From positions 1 through 59,515 of the forward strand of contig CAYSJU010000010.1 of NCBI GenBank assembly GCA_964431495.1: a stretch of DNA of 59,515 bases, read 5' to 3'. A program made the translations under genes and the position numbers. Positions 40,163 through 48,598 of this stretch are shown here, one piece after another. Under the pieces are notes generated by a model. That model saw only the letters and a list, made by a program, of their open reading frames with translations, ran no database searches and was not told the DNA's origin. This stretch comes from CAYSJU01 sp964431495. GTDB lineage: Bacteria > Omnitrophota > Gorgyraeia > Tantalellales > Tantalellaceae. Every line of letters starts with the position of its first letter. Within the stretch, counting starts at the first letter, position 1.

Positions 40163-42112
40163 TTGAAGATTTTGCCGCGGGAAGCTTGGCAGTTAAGGAT
40201 TATATGCTATATTTTATGTATAGTGCAGCTGTTATTTTTTCTTATAACGTTCCCGCTTGTCATAGCGGCGTTCCTGCTGGTCCTGAAGAACGATGTCTTA
40301 AGAGGTGTCATTGTCAGGATAGCGGGTTTCGTGATCTGTCTGGGCTCACTGGCCCTGCTTGCCACGACTTTCCACCGGGATATCCAGTATTTTGCCGCGT
40401 CATCCCTGTTTGTGGATAAAGCGATGTTCTATATCGAGATCATACTGGCCGTGTACATATTTTACGCGGGGATCAAATATAAAAGGCCCTTGACAGTCGT
40501 CCTGATATTCCTGCAGACCGTGATCATGGTCTGTTTCGAGCTTTTTTGCAGGAAGGGTCTTGTTGTAGATAACAATATGTTCGTGGATAAATTATCCATT
40601 GTCATGACCCTGGTGATCGGGATCATCGGAAGCCTGGTCGCCGTGTTCGCGATAGGGTACATGAGGGATTACCACGCGAGTTATCATAAGGAAGTGAAGG
40701 ATAACAGGTGCTTTTTCTTTTTTGTGACATTCGCTTTTCTCTCAGCGATGTTCGGGATCGTATTCTCTAACAACATCCTGTGGCTTTATTTCTTCTGGGA
40801 GCTGACGACACTGGCCTCATTTTTACTGATCGGATATAAACGGACGGACGAGGCAAGAAGGAATGCTTTCCACGCGTTGGAACTCAACCTTATTGCCGGC
40901 ATCGCGTTCGTGGTCGCCATAGTGTACCTGTATTTTTCCGCGGGAGTCGCCGAGCTTGACAAGATGATCGCGCTGGGCAAGGCAGCCGTGCTCCTGCCGG
41001 TCGCTTTGCTCTGCCTTTCCGGGCTGATCAAAGCCGCCCAGTTCCCGTTCGCCTCGTGGCTTATAGGAGCGATGGTCGCGCCCGCGCCTGTGTCAGCGCT
41101 TCTTCATTCGAGCACCATGGTCAAGGCCGGGGTGTATATAATGCTGAGGCTGGCCATGGTCCTGGAGGGCACTTTAACGGGTTTCATGCTCGCGCTTATA
41201 GGAGGGATGACCTTTCTTTTGGGCTCGTTCATCGCTATCTCGCAGAGCAACTCAAAAGGGGTCCTGGCGTATTCTACCATCGCGAATCTCGGCCTCATAG
41301 TGCTTTGCGCCGGGGTGGCGACTTATGAGGCCATGTGGGCAGCGGTGCTTCTCATAATATTCCACGCGGTGGCGAAGAGCCTCCTGTTCCTGTGCGTCGG
41401 CGCTGTTGACAACCAGATACACTCAACGGACATAGAGGACATGTCGGGTCTGGTCGTGCGCATGCCCAGGATGTCCATAATGCTCGAGGTCGGCATGGCA
41501 GGCATGTTCCTGGCTCCTTTCGGCATGTTGATAAGCAAGTGGGCCGCGCTCAAGGCCATGGCAGACAATAATCCGCTGCTGGTGGCGTTCGTTGTGTTCG
41601 GGAGTTCCGCCATGCTTTTCTTCTGGGTGAGGTGGATAGGGAAGCTCATCACGGTTACTGGCGCGCAGGAAAACATAGAAGGAAGGATAGGTTTTACCGA
41701 GTGGGTACCGCTATACATTTTATCATTCTTGACCGCAGGTGTCTGCTTCTTCTTCCCGTTAGTATGTAAAGTCCTTGTGGAGCCCTTTCTTATCGAGATG
41801 TACGGCAGGACGGTCTTAATCGGCCACGATAATATAGCGATCATGGTGATGATGTTCGCGATGGTCATTCTTTTTCCGCTAAGCTTCATAAACTACGGCA
41901 AGCGCGTAAAGGTCGTGGACGCCTATATGAGCTGCGCCAACGTGGAGACGGCCACGAAATACCGCGGAGCAGCGGGCGCCATAAGGAATATGGAAATGAG
42001 GAATTACTATCTGGAAAAATATTTCGGAGAAAAAAGATTTTTCGCGGCCGGGGTGGTGATCTCCATTATTTTGATATTGATGATGCTGGGGTATTCTGTA
42101 GCATGGAAATAA
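40163..42112 (+). CDS. echA: Ech-type hydrogenase membrane subunit, NuoL/M-like antiporter (EchA/HyfB-like)
   Basis: A polytopic protein of about 630-649 residues related to NuoL/HyfB/EchA, with the antiporter core LYFFWELTTLASFLLIGYK, SGLIKAAQFPFASWLIGAMVAPAPVSALLHSSTMVKAGVY and ANLGLIVLCAG. The Lys in SGLIKAAQFP and Glu in FWELTT are the proton-channel residues of the family. It would pump H+ or Na+ across the inner membrane, driven by the hydrogenase. The 5' end is uncertain: TTG 40163 has no signals, while GTG 40223 (VQLLFFLITFPLV) fits the usual family N-terminus and lies 10 bases after a TATATT box. The next gene overlaps it by 10 bases. Confidence 0.88.
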   Translation: MKILPREAWQLRIICYILCIVQLLFFLITFPLVIAAFLLVLKNDVLRGVIVRIAGFVICLGSLALLATTFHRDIQYFAASSLFVDKAMFYIEIILAVYIFYAGIKYKRPLTVVLIFLQTVIMVCFELFCRKGLVVDNNMFVDKLSIVMTLVIGIIGSLVAVFAIGYMRDYHASYHKEVKDNRCFFFFVTFAFLSAMFGIVFSNNILWLYFFWELTTLASFLLIGYKRTDEARRNAFHALELNLIAGIAFVVAIVYLYFSAGVAELDKMIALGKAAVLLPVALLCLSGLIKAAQFPFASWLIGAMVAPAPVSALLHSSTMVKAGVYIMLRLAMVLEGTLTGFMLALIGGMTFLLGSFIAISQSNSKGVLAYSTIANLGLIVLCAGVATYEAMWAAVLLIIFHAVAKSLLFLCVGAVDNQIHSTDIEDMSGLVVRMPRMSIMLEVGMAGMFLAPFGMLISKWAALKAMADNNPLLVAFVVFGSSAMLFFWVRWIGKLITVTGAQENIEGRIGFTEWVPLYILSFLTAGVCFFFPLVCKVLVEPFLIEMYGRTVLIGHDNIAIMVMMFAMVILFPLSFINYGKRVKVVDAYMSCANVETATKYRGAAGAIRNMEMRNYYLEKYFGEKRFFAAGVVISIILILMMLGYSVAWK

Positions 42113-42954
42113 TCTCAATAATAGCGTTTATCATTCTTGCTCCTTTTATCGGGGGGATGCTGGCCTGGCTGGACAGAAAGATCACCGCCAGGATGCAGGG
42201 CAGGGTCGGCCCGCCGGTCTATCAGCCTTTTTATGACGTGCTCAAGCTGCTGCAGAAAGAAAGCCTGGTGGTAAGAAGGTCGCAGAATTTCTACATGGGA
42301 TTTTTTCTTATAGCGGTCATTTTTACCGGCGCCCTGTTTTTCGCGGGGGAGAATATCCTCCTGGTGATATTCGCTTTGACCCTGGCCGATATATTTTTTG
42401 TGCTTGGGGCGTACAAGGCAAGCTCGCCTTACAGTTTTGCGGGCACGCAGAGGGAACTCCTGCAGATGATGGCGTATGAGCCGGTCATGATCCTGAGCGC
42501 TGTGGGTATGTATATGGTGACCAAGAGTTTCTATATAAAGGAGATAGTGTTCTTTAAAAGCCAACTGGTATTTTACCTGCCCGGTCTCCTGTTCGCGTTT
42601 CTCTATGTCCTCGCGATCAAATTCAGGAAGTCGCCTTTTGATCTTTCCACTTCGCATCACGCCCACCAGGAGCTCGTAAAAGGCGTAACTACCGAGTTTA
42701 CGGGGAAAACGCTTGCCATGATCGAGGTCGCGCACTGGTATGAAAGCGTTATTACCCTGAGTTTTCTGTATCTTTTTTTCGGCCACAACCCCGTCTCAGC
42801 GCTCGCGGCGGTAGCCGCTGGATTTTTTCTGGTGATCCTTATTGATAATACCTTTGCCAGGGTCAGATGGCAGCTGGTCCTGATGAGTTCCTGGGCCATA
42901 GCGGTTGTATTCGGCCTGGGAAATATATTTATCCTGTTTTTTATACTGAAATAA
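42103..42954 (+). CDS. echB: Ech-type hydrogenase membrane subunit, NuoH-like (EchB)
   Basis: A 283-residue membrane protein of the NuoH/HyfC/EchB family. Conserved segments are LDRKITARMQGRVGPPVYQPFYDVLKLLQKE, FAGTQRELLQMMAYEP, KSPFDLSTSHHAHQELVKGVTTEFTGK and ARVRWQ. It anchors the peripheral arm to the membrane and forms part of the proton path. About eight helices are seen. It overlaps echA by 10 bases and is 10 bases before the small-subunit gene. Confidence 0.93.
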   Translation: MEIISIIAFIILAPFIGGMLAWLDRKITARMQGRVGPPVYQPFYDVLKLLQKESLVVRRSQNFYMGFFLIAVIFTGALFFAGENILLVIFALTLADIFFVLGAYKASSPYSFAGTQRELLQMMAYEPVMILSAVGMYMVTKSFYIKEIVFFKSQLVFYLPGLLFAFLYVLAIKFRKSPFDLSTSHHAHQELVKGVTTEFTGKTLAMIEVAHWYESVITLSFLYLFFGHNPVSALAAVAAGFFLVILIDNTFARVRWQLVLMSSWAIAVVFGLGNIFILFFILK

Positions 42955-42964
42955 GAGTTTTCTT

Positions 42965-43870
42965 ATGGCGTCTTTAAAAAAGTCACCGTGGATCGTACAT
43001 TACGACGGGTCAAGCTGTAACGGCTGCGACATAGAGGTCGTCGCGTGCCTGACCCCTGTTTATGACGTTGAGCGGCTGGGCATCATAAATATGGGAAACC
43101 CCAAGCACGCGGACGTGCTTCTTATTACGGGCGCGATAAACGAGCAGAACAGGGAAGTGGTGCGAAACCTGTACGAGCAGATGCCCGATCCCAAAGTGGT
43201 CGTGGCGCTCGGGACATGCGCCACTTCTGGGTGTGTTTTTGCGGATTGTTACAATATAGTTGGCGGGGTTGATAAGGTGATTCCGGTCGATGTCTATGTC
43301 CCCGGCTGCGCGGTAAGGCCCGAAGCGATCATTGACGGCATAATCAAGTCGCTGGAGATCCTCGAACAGAAGAATAAAACGCTGAGGGACATGGCCTCTG
43401 GCGCGAAAGAGATAACCATTGGAACGGCCGGCGTTGAAGATGCGCCGGACATACTCGCGCTGCAGAAACTCGCCTACCGGAGCGAGGCGGAGATCTACAG
43501 TGATCATACTATTCCTTATATGGCCCAGAGCCCGGAGGATCTGAAGCGCGATTTTGAAGGCATGACGTTCTTCAAGGCCGTGATGAACGAGAAGATGATC
43601 GGCTCGGTGCGGACGTTCACCGAGAACGGGATATGTTATATCAGCGGTTTGATGGTAAATCCCGTCTATCATCATCACGGAATAGGCAGGAGACTGGTTG
43701 AGTACGCGGAAACACATGCTGCCGGCGCGAAAAAATTTGAGATATTCACTTTTCATAAAAGCAGGCAGAATATCGTGTTTTTTCAGGGGCTTGGATTCAA
43801 GATATTTAAAAGGGAAAAGGCATCAGGGAACAGGGTAAGGGTACACATGGAAAAACAGGTGAAAGTATGA
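42965..43870 (+). CDS. echC: Ech hydrogenase small subunit (NuoB-like) fused to a GNAT acetyltransferase domain
   Basis: A 301-residue protein with two domains. Residues 1-140 are a NuoB/EchC-type small subunit with all cluster ligands: Cys18 and Cys21 (SSCNGCD), Cys85 (GTCATSGC) and Cys115 (VPGCAVRPE). Residues about 149-297 form a GNAT acetyltransferase: strand/helix EITIGTAGVEDAPDILALQKL, motif A MVNPVYHHHGIGRRLVEYAE (230-249) and motif B NIVFFQGLGFKIFKRE. There is no stop, gap or frameshift between them, and the linker is short (KNKTLRDMASGAK). I know of no usual hydrogenase small subunit with this domain. The fused domain might acetylate a hydrogenase component or sense acetyl-CoA. Confidence 0.92.
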   Translation: MASLKKSPWIVHYDGSSCNGCDIEVVACLTPVYDVERLGIINMGNPKHADVLLITGAINEQNREVVRNLYEQMPDPKVVVALGTCATSGCVFADCYNIVGGVDKVIPVDVYVPGCAVRPEAIIDGIIKSLEILEQKNKTLRDMASGAKEITIGTAGVEDAPDILALQKLAYRSEAEIYSDHTIPYMAQSPEDLKRDFEGMTFFKAVMNEKMIGSVRTFTENGICYISGLMVNPVYHHHGIGRRLVEYAETHAAGAKKFEIFTFHKSRQNIVFFQGLGFKIFKREKASGNRVRVHMEKQVKV

Positions 43871-44241
43871 GCCGGGAGCAGAAGATGATCAATATAGAAA
43901 AAGATATTCTGGTAAGCAGGATAGCGGAGCTCCGGGATTCCGGTTACAGGCTGGCGCAGATAGGCTGCACCACTCTGGAAGATTTCGAATTAACCTATTC
44001 ATTTGACAGGGACTACAGATTTATGAGTTTGAAGCTGATCGTTCCGCGGGAAGGCGCTGAAATACCCACTATAAGCGGCATTTACTGGAATGCCTTCATT
44101 TATGAGAACGAGATCCATGATCTGTTCGGTATCAAGATAAAAAATATCGCGGTAGATTATAAAGGCAATTTTTACCACACGGCCGTGAAATTTCCGTTCG
44201 GCCGGGATAACACCGGGAGGAAAGGAGAAGAAGGGCAGTGA
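43867..44241 (+). CDS. echD: Ech hydrogenase NuoC-like subunit (EchD)
   Basis: A 124-residue soluble subunit like NuoC/EchD. The family signature appears as GIYWNAFIYENEIHDLFGIKIKNI. It joins the small and large subunits in the peripheral arm. The ATG overlaps the stop of the fused echC by 4 bases, and the GTG of echE overlaps its own stop. The C-terminus FPFGRDNTGRKGEEGQ is polar. Confidence 0.88.
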   Translation: MSREQKMINIEKDILVSRIAELRDSGYRLAQIGCTTLEDFELTYSFDRDYRFMSLKLIVPREGAEIPTISGIYWNAFIYENEIHDLFGIKIKNIAVDYKGNFYHTAVKFPFGRDNTGRKGEEGQ

Positions 44242-45317
44242 GCGGGCGCACGACCATTCCCTTTGGGCCGCAGCATCCGGTTTTTCCAGAACCGCTTCAT
44301 CTGGATCTGGTCATGGAAGATGAAGTGATCGTCGAGGCGCTCCCGTCCATAGGGTTTGTCCACAGGGGCCTGGAGGGGCTTGTGAACAGGAAAGATTTCC
44401 TGGATTTTGTCTATATCGCGGAAAGGATCTGCGGTATCTGCAGTTTTATCCACGGCATGACATACTGCATGGCCATCGAGGAAATAATGAAAATAGAGAT
44501 CCCACCGAGGGCGAATTACCTGCGAACCGTATGGTCTGAATTGTCGAGGATACACAGCCATCTAATGTGGTTAGGGTTCACCTCCGACGCCTTCGGGTTC
44601 GAAAACCTTTTTATGAACACCTGGAGGATAAGGGAAAAGATCCTGGACATCATCGAAGCGACAACGGGCGGCAGGGTTATATTCGGCTCATGCAAGGTGG
44701 GCGGGGTAAGAAGAGATATCGATAATGCCACTTTGGTGGACATAGTGCGGAAGCTTGAAGATTATACCCAGGATATAGAAGAGATCACGAACATTTTTCT
44801 GAAGGATAGTTCCGTTAAACACAGGTTGATAGGCACCGGCGTGCTGACAAAGGAAGAGGCTTATGCTCTGGGCGCGGCAGGTCCGACTCTCCGGGCGAGC
44901 GGAGTTGCCCAGGATATGCGAAAATTAGGCTATGCCGCTTTTAAGGATATTGTGTTCGAACCGGTGATCGAACAGGACGGGGACAGTTACGCGCGGTGCA
45001 AGGTGAGGATACGGGAGATATTTTGTTCAATAGATATGATCGGGCAGGCGGTCAGAAAAATACCAAAAGGACCGGTCGAAGTGAAAGTAACGGGCGCTCC
45101 TTCCGGGGAAATTTTCGTCAGGACAGAACAACCGAGGGGAGAGGTCATTTATTACGCCAAGGCGAACGGCGAGAGGTTCCTCCAGCGTTTAAGGGTGAGG
45201 ACGCCCACTTTCGCCAATATTCCGGCGCTGGTGAAAATATTGCCGGGGTGCGAATTGGCCGATGTTCCGGTGCTGGTCCTGACGATAGACCCTTGTATAA
45301 GCTGCGCGGAAAGGTAA
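44238..45317 (+). CDS. echE: Ech-type [NiFe]-hydrogenase large subunit
   Basis: A 359-residue NuoD/EchE homologue. Both nickel-binding CxxC motifs are intact: ERICGICSFIHG (Cys65, Cys68) and the C-terminal DPCISC (Cys353, Cys356), so it is a hydrogenase and not a complex I subunit. The protein ends three residues after the last Cys, so it has no C-terminal extension and needs no maturation peptidase, as in CooH/Ech types. The GTG start overlaps the echD TGA and follows AAAGGAGAAG. hyp maturation genes are not in the window. Confidence 0.95.
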   Translation: MSGRTTIPFGPQHPVFPEPLHLDLVMEDEVIVEALPSIGFVHRGLEGLVNRKDFLDFVYIAERICGICSFIHGMTYCMAIEEIMKIEIPPRANYLRTVWSELSRIHSHLMWLGFTSDAFGFENLFMNTWRIREKILDIIEATTGGRVIFGSCKVGGVRRDIDNATLVDIVRKLEDYTQDIEEITNIFLKDSSVKHRLIGTGVLTKEEAYALGAAGPTLRASGVAQDMRKLGYAAFKDIVFEPVIEQDGDSYARCKVRIREIFCSIDMIGQAVRKIPKGPVEVKVTGAPSGEIFVRTEQPRGEVIYYAKANGERFLQRLRVRTPTFANIPALVKILPGCELADVPVLVLTIDPCISCAER

Positions 45318-45319
45318 TC

Positions 45320-45664
45320 ATGTCACTTTTCATCATGGCAAAGACGGTAATAAAAAGCATATTAAGGAAACCGGCTACAAGAAAATATCCTTTCGGCCCT
45401 AAAAGACCATATTACAAAAACACAAGAGGCAGGATCGATATAGACATTACCGGATGTATTTTCTGCGGCATATGCCAGAAAAAATGCCCGACTGACGCTA
45501 TTACGGTGATAAGAGAAGAAAAAAAGTGGAAAATAGACAGGATGCGCTGTTGTTCCTGCGGCTATTGTGTTGAGAGTTGTCCAAAGAAATGTCTCAGCAT
45601 GAAAAACGACTATATGGGCCCATCAACGGGCGAAAAAGAGGATATATACCGGCAGAATGCATGA
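45320..45664 (+). CDS. echF: Ech hydrogenase ferredoxin subunit (NuoI-like, EchF)
   Basis: A 114-residue protein with two 4Fe-4S motifs: CIFCGICQKKCP (Cys46, 49, 52, 56) and CCSCGYCVESCP (Cys77, 80, 83, 87). It links the hydrogenase to cytoplasmic ferredoxin. ATG 45320 is 2 bases after the echE stop; the reading frame is open far upstream, but that part lies in another frame of echE. With the five genes before it the order is echABCDEF. Confidence 0.93.
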   Translation: MSLFIMAKTVIKSILRKPATRKYPFGPKRPYYKNTRGRIDIDITGCIFCGICQKKCPTDAITVIREEKKWKIDRMRCCSCGYCVESCPKKCLSMKNDYMGPSTGEKEDIYRQNA

Positions 45665-45771
45665 GCGAAGCATATGGGCCCCATGCCTTTCCATCCGAAA
45701 TTGAGGTTTAAAATCAGGGGTTTTTATGCTATCATTATAAATATCATAAATAATATAAGGATTGGAGTGTC

Positions 45772-47286
45772 ATGAAGGTTTATCTGGCAGGATATAATGT
45801 TGATACCGGGGTTCTCCGTGAACTCGAAGAAAAAGCCGGAAAACGCGATGATCTGACCCCGGAAGTCCTTTCCGCGGCATACGCCCGCATAAGCCGTGAT
45901 CCCCGTCCCATCAATGAGATAAGGAAAGATGCCAGGGACGAGGTGGAAAAATCCAGGAAGTCCAATTCAACGATCATATTCAAGATGGGGCATCATTCGG
46001 TCGCTGAACACGCGGTGTTCAATCTGGATATCCTTGGTGTCTCTCGGCTTGCCATGGAGGAAGTCGAAAGGTTCCGGTTGTGTTCTTACACGGAGAAATC
46101 GCAGAGGTATATCACGCTCGACAAGGGTTTTGTCATACCCGAAGAGATCAAGGGCACGCGTTTTGAGAAAGTGTTCGTTGATATGATCCACCAGCAGAGC
46201 AAAGGGTACATTAAGCTTTTTGAGAAGCTGAAGGACCATATTTTCAAAAAACACAAGGACCTTGCCGCTGATCTTAAAAAACATAACCTTCTGGAAGGAT
46301 GGGCAAAAGAGGACGCCCGCTATATTACTTCGTTAGCCACGGAATCGCAGGTAGGACAGACGATCAATGCCCGCAACCTTGAGCTCATGCTGAGGAGGTT
46401 CGCGTCGCATCCACTGTCAGAGGTCAAGAAGCTGGGCCAGACGCTTTATGACGAGATATCTGGAGTAGCGCCTTCTATTGTCATCTTTCATAGGGCGAAT
46501 GACCGTGACCGGAAAACATATCCGGAGCTGAAAGAGGCCGCGGACAGGGTCATGGGGGAGAAGGTCAAAGTTCCTGCTACCGGGGAGGAAGTGCGGCTGG
46601 TAGAATTCACGGAAGACGCCGATAATGTTGTCGCGGCTTCTCTCTTACACGTTTCCTCGGGCCTGCCTTACGAACAGTGCCGGGCGGTTGTAAAGGATCT
46701 GCCGGAACAGGAAAAGAAAAGGATCTTCATGATCGCCTGGCAGAACATGCAGTTCTATGATTCCGTGCTGCGTGAATTTGAATACGTGAACATCACGTTC
46801 AATATCGTGTTATCAGCCGCCTGTTTCGGCCAGTTGAAACGCCACCGCATGTCAACCATTACCGCGCAGTCTTATGACCCGCAGTTAGGCGTCACTATCC
46901 CCGAATCCGTTAAAGAGATCGGCATGGAGAAGTATTTCCAGGAGATCGTTGATAAGACAAATGAAGCATACAGTGCCATTAACAGGGAGATCCCCCTGGC
47001 AGCGCCGTATATTTTAACGAATGCCCACAGAAGACGGGTCCTGATACGGCTTAACGCGCGGGAACTGTACCATATATCGCGGCTGAGGGAAGATGCCCAC
47101 GCCCAGTGGGATATACGGAATATTTCCCGGGCCATGAGCGAGCAGGCCAGGAACGTAATGCCGCTCACGTTCGCTCTTATCGGCGGCAAGGATAGATACA
47201 ACGAGATCTACCAGAATATTTTCGGGAAGCTGCCGGAAGTGACCGAGGCGCTTTTGCCGGGTAGCCGTAATATAAAAACCCCGTAA
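45772..47286 (+). CDS. thyX: FAD-dependent thymidylate synthase with two ThyX domains
   Basis: A 504-residue protein with two ThyX-like halves; a usual ThyX has 210-260 residues. The first half has MGHHSVAEHAVFNLDILGVSRLAMEEVER and RFRLCSYTEKSQRY (100-113): the flavin-site motif with His replaced by Phe. The second has RHRMSTITAQSYDP (357-370), with RHR kept but the SQRY part changed. So each half keeps part of the signature. ThyX makes dTMP with FAD and methylene-THF. Long ThyX forms are known in Chlamydiae. A TATCAT box at 45730 and GGAG before the ATG support the start. Confidence 0.88.
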   Translation: MKVYLAGYNVDTGVLRELEEKAGKRDDLTPEVLSAAYARISRDPRPINEIRKDARDEVEKSRKSNSTIIFKMGHHSVAEHAVFNLDILGVSRLAMEEVERFRLCSYTEKSQRYITLDKGFVIPEEIKGTRFEKVFVDMIHQQSKGYIKLFEKLKDHIFKKHKDLAADLKKHNLLEGWAKEDARYITSLATESQVGQTINARNLELMLRRFASHPLSEVKKLGQTLYDEISGVAPSIVIFHRANDRDRKTYPELKEAADRVMGEKVKVPATGEEVRLVEFTEDADNVVAASLLHVSSGLPYEQCRAVVKDLPEQEKKRIFMIAWQNMQFYDSVLREFEYVNITFNIVLSAACFGQLKRHRMSTITAQSYDPQLGVTIPESVKEIGMEKYFQEIVDKTNEAYSAINREIPLAAPYILTNAHRRRVLIRLNARELYHISRLREDAHAQWDIRNISRAMSEQARNVMPLTFALIGGKDRYNEIYQNIFGKLPEVTEALLPGSRNIKTP

Positions 47287-47385
47287 GGTCAAGTTTCCTA
47301 TACCCATACCCTGGGGCGGGGAGATGATGGGACAGATCATAGAAATGTTCACAAAATATTCCAAATAAATGGAAGGAGACGTATC

Positions 47386-47886
47386 ATGGTATGTCCGGTA
47401 TGCGGAAAAGATATGAAGGAACAGGATTGCGGCGGGTTGATGGTGGATGTCTGCGTGAACGGATGTAAAGGCATGTGGTTTGACTGGTTTGAACTGGGCA
47501 AGCTTGACGAAAATAATGAAGGCTGCGGCAAAGCGCTCCAGGAAGCGTTGCATTACCCCCAGGAAAATGACGATAACAGACAAAAGATAAAGTGTCCCAA
47601 ATGCGGCCTGCCCATGCACATACATAAATACCAGTCTTCCAGGGAAGTGAACGTTGATGAATGTTATAACTGCGGCGGGTTCTTTCTTGATTCAGGGGAG
47701 TTGAAGCTCATCAGGGATACGTTCATGAGTGAAGAGGAAAGAGAGGCCTACGCGCAGAAGCTGATAGACGACGTTCCGGAATTTGAGCAGGCAGTTGAAG
47801 ACCGGGAAAAAGACAAAGCCCGCGTAGCGGCTATTAATAATTTCACTAAATTTCTTCGGGTCAGTTATTATATGACCGGCAAGTAG
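47386..47886 (+). CDS. double zinc-ribbon protein (zf-TFIIB type)
   Basis: A 166-residue protein with two TFIIB-type zinc ribbons: CPVCGKDM...CVNGCKGMWFDWFELGKL and CPKCGLPM...CYNCGGFFLDSGELKLI. The C-terminus is helical and charged. The function of this common bacterial family is unknown; it may bind nucleic acid or metal. GAAGGAGACG precedes the ATG. Its TAG stop is part of the GTAG end of a repeat element. The 100 bases before it hold an open stretch ending MMGQIIEMFTKYSK that looks like a scrap of a protein end. Confidence 0.82.
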   Translation: MVCPVCGKDMKEQDCGGLMVDVCVNGCKGMWFDWFELGKLDENNEGCGKALQEALHYPQENDDNRQKIKCPKCGLPMHIHKYQSSREVNVDECYNCGGFFLDSGELKLIRDTFMSEEEREAYAQKLIDDVPEFEQAVEDREKDKARVAAINNFTKFLRVSYYMTGK

Positions 47887-47937
47887 GGGTTTGATTTATC
47901 AAACCCCAAAAGGGTCGGACAGATCCGAGCTCTGCAC
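47883..47937. repeat. two-hairpin GTAG repeat element, copy 2
   Basis: GTAG, then GGGGTTTGAT/ATCAAACCCC with a 2-base loop (perfect), then GGGTCGGA/TCCGA (right arm partly decayed), then CTGCAC. It has the same order as 19711..19763. It starts on the stop codon of the zinc-ribbon gene and ends before the lemA ribosome binding site. Confidence 0.8.
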
Positions 47938-47954
47938 ATAAAGGAGGTGGGAAG

Positions 47955-48512
47955 ATGTTTTTAGCGATCGGGGTTCTGATAGCGGGTGTTTTTTATATAG
48001 TCATTCTTTACAACAGCCTTATTTCAAAGAAGAACCAGGTGCAGAACGTGTTCGCGAGCATAGACGCTCTTCTCAAGAAAAGGTACGACCTTATCCCGAA
48101 TCTGGTCGCGACTGTCCAGAAATATATGGAGCATGAGAGGGGGACCCTGACCGAGATAACTGAACTCAGGGCAAAGGCTGTCTCAGGCACGCTTTCTGAC
48201 GACGAGAAAGTGGATATGGACAACAAATTGACCAGGACCCTCGGGGGGATCATGGTGGCTGTTGAGAATTACCCCGACCTTAAGGCTAATCAGAATTTTC
48301 TGCAGCTCCAGGCATCCCTGAACGAGGTCGAAGAGCAGATCTCAGCCGCGAGGCGGGCGTATAATGCCGCTGTCACGGCTTATAATAACGCGGTCGAGAT
48401 GTTTCCCACGAACATCCTCGCTTCCATGATGAATTACCGGCGGAAAAAAGTTTTTGAGATCCCTGATGCGGAGAGGCGGAACGTGGACGTGAAGGATCTT
48501 TTTAACAAGTAG
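47955..48512 (+). CDS. lemA: LemA family membrane protein
   Basis: A 185-residue LemA protein: one N-terminal membrane helix (2-19), then the long helical core YNSLISKKNQVQNVFASIDALLKKRYDLIPNLVATVQ, PDLKANQNFLQLQASLNEVEEQISAARRAYNAAVTAYN. LemA is widespread and its biochemical role is unclear. AAAGGAGGTGGG precedes the ATG. The stop TAG is supplied by the GTAG end of a REP element that separates it from the DUF3137 gene, its usual partner. Confidence 0.95.
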   Translation: MFLAIGVLIAGVFYIVILYNSLISKKNQVQNVFASIDALLKKRYDLIPNLVATVQKYMEHERGTLTEITELRAKAVSGTLSDDEKVDMDNKLTRTLGGIMVAVENYPDLKANQNFLQLQASLNEVEEQISAARRAYNAAVTAYNNAVEMFPTNILASMMNYRRKKVFEIPDAERRNVDVKDLFNK

Positions 48513-48580
48513 TAAAAATAGGGACAGCGACCATTTTTAAATCTCGTTAAAAAAACGGTCGCTGTCCCTATTTTTACTAC
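48509..48580. repeat. complete REP palindrome with GTAG...CTAC ends
   Basis: Perfect 24-base arms: GTAGTAAAAATAGGGACAGC plus GACC at 48509-48532 and its exact reverse complement at 48557-48580, around a 24-base spacer. It is the best-kept copy of the GGGACAGCGACC variant. The terminal GTAG is the tetranucleotide known next to REP hairpins bound by TnpA-REP proteins. It carries the lemA stop codon. Confidence 0.92.
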
Positions 48581-48598
48581 TTTTCGAAGGAGAGAGAC

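Noticed and set aside
44996..45319. Upstream extension of the EchF ferredoxin frame
   Set aside because: The frame is open but overlaps the large-subunit gene in another frame. The ATG at 45320 matches the usual EchF N-terminus.
47287..47368. Small protein before the zinc-ribbon gene (frame ending MMGQIIEMFTKYSK)
   Set aside because: The frame is very short, its ATG pair has only a weak ribosome binding site and no family is seen. It is more likely a scrap or chance.
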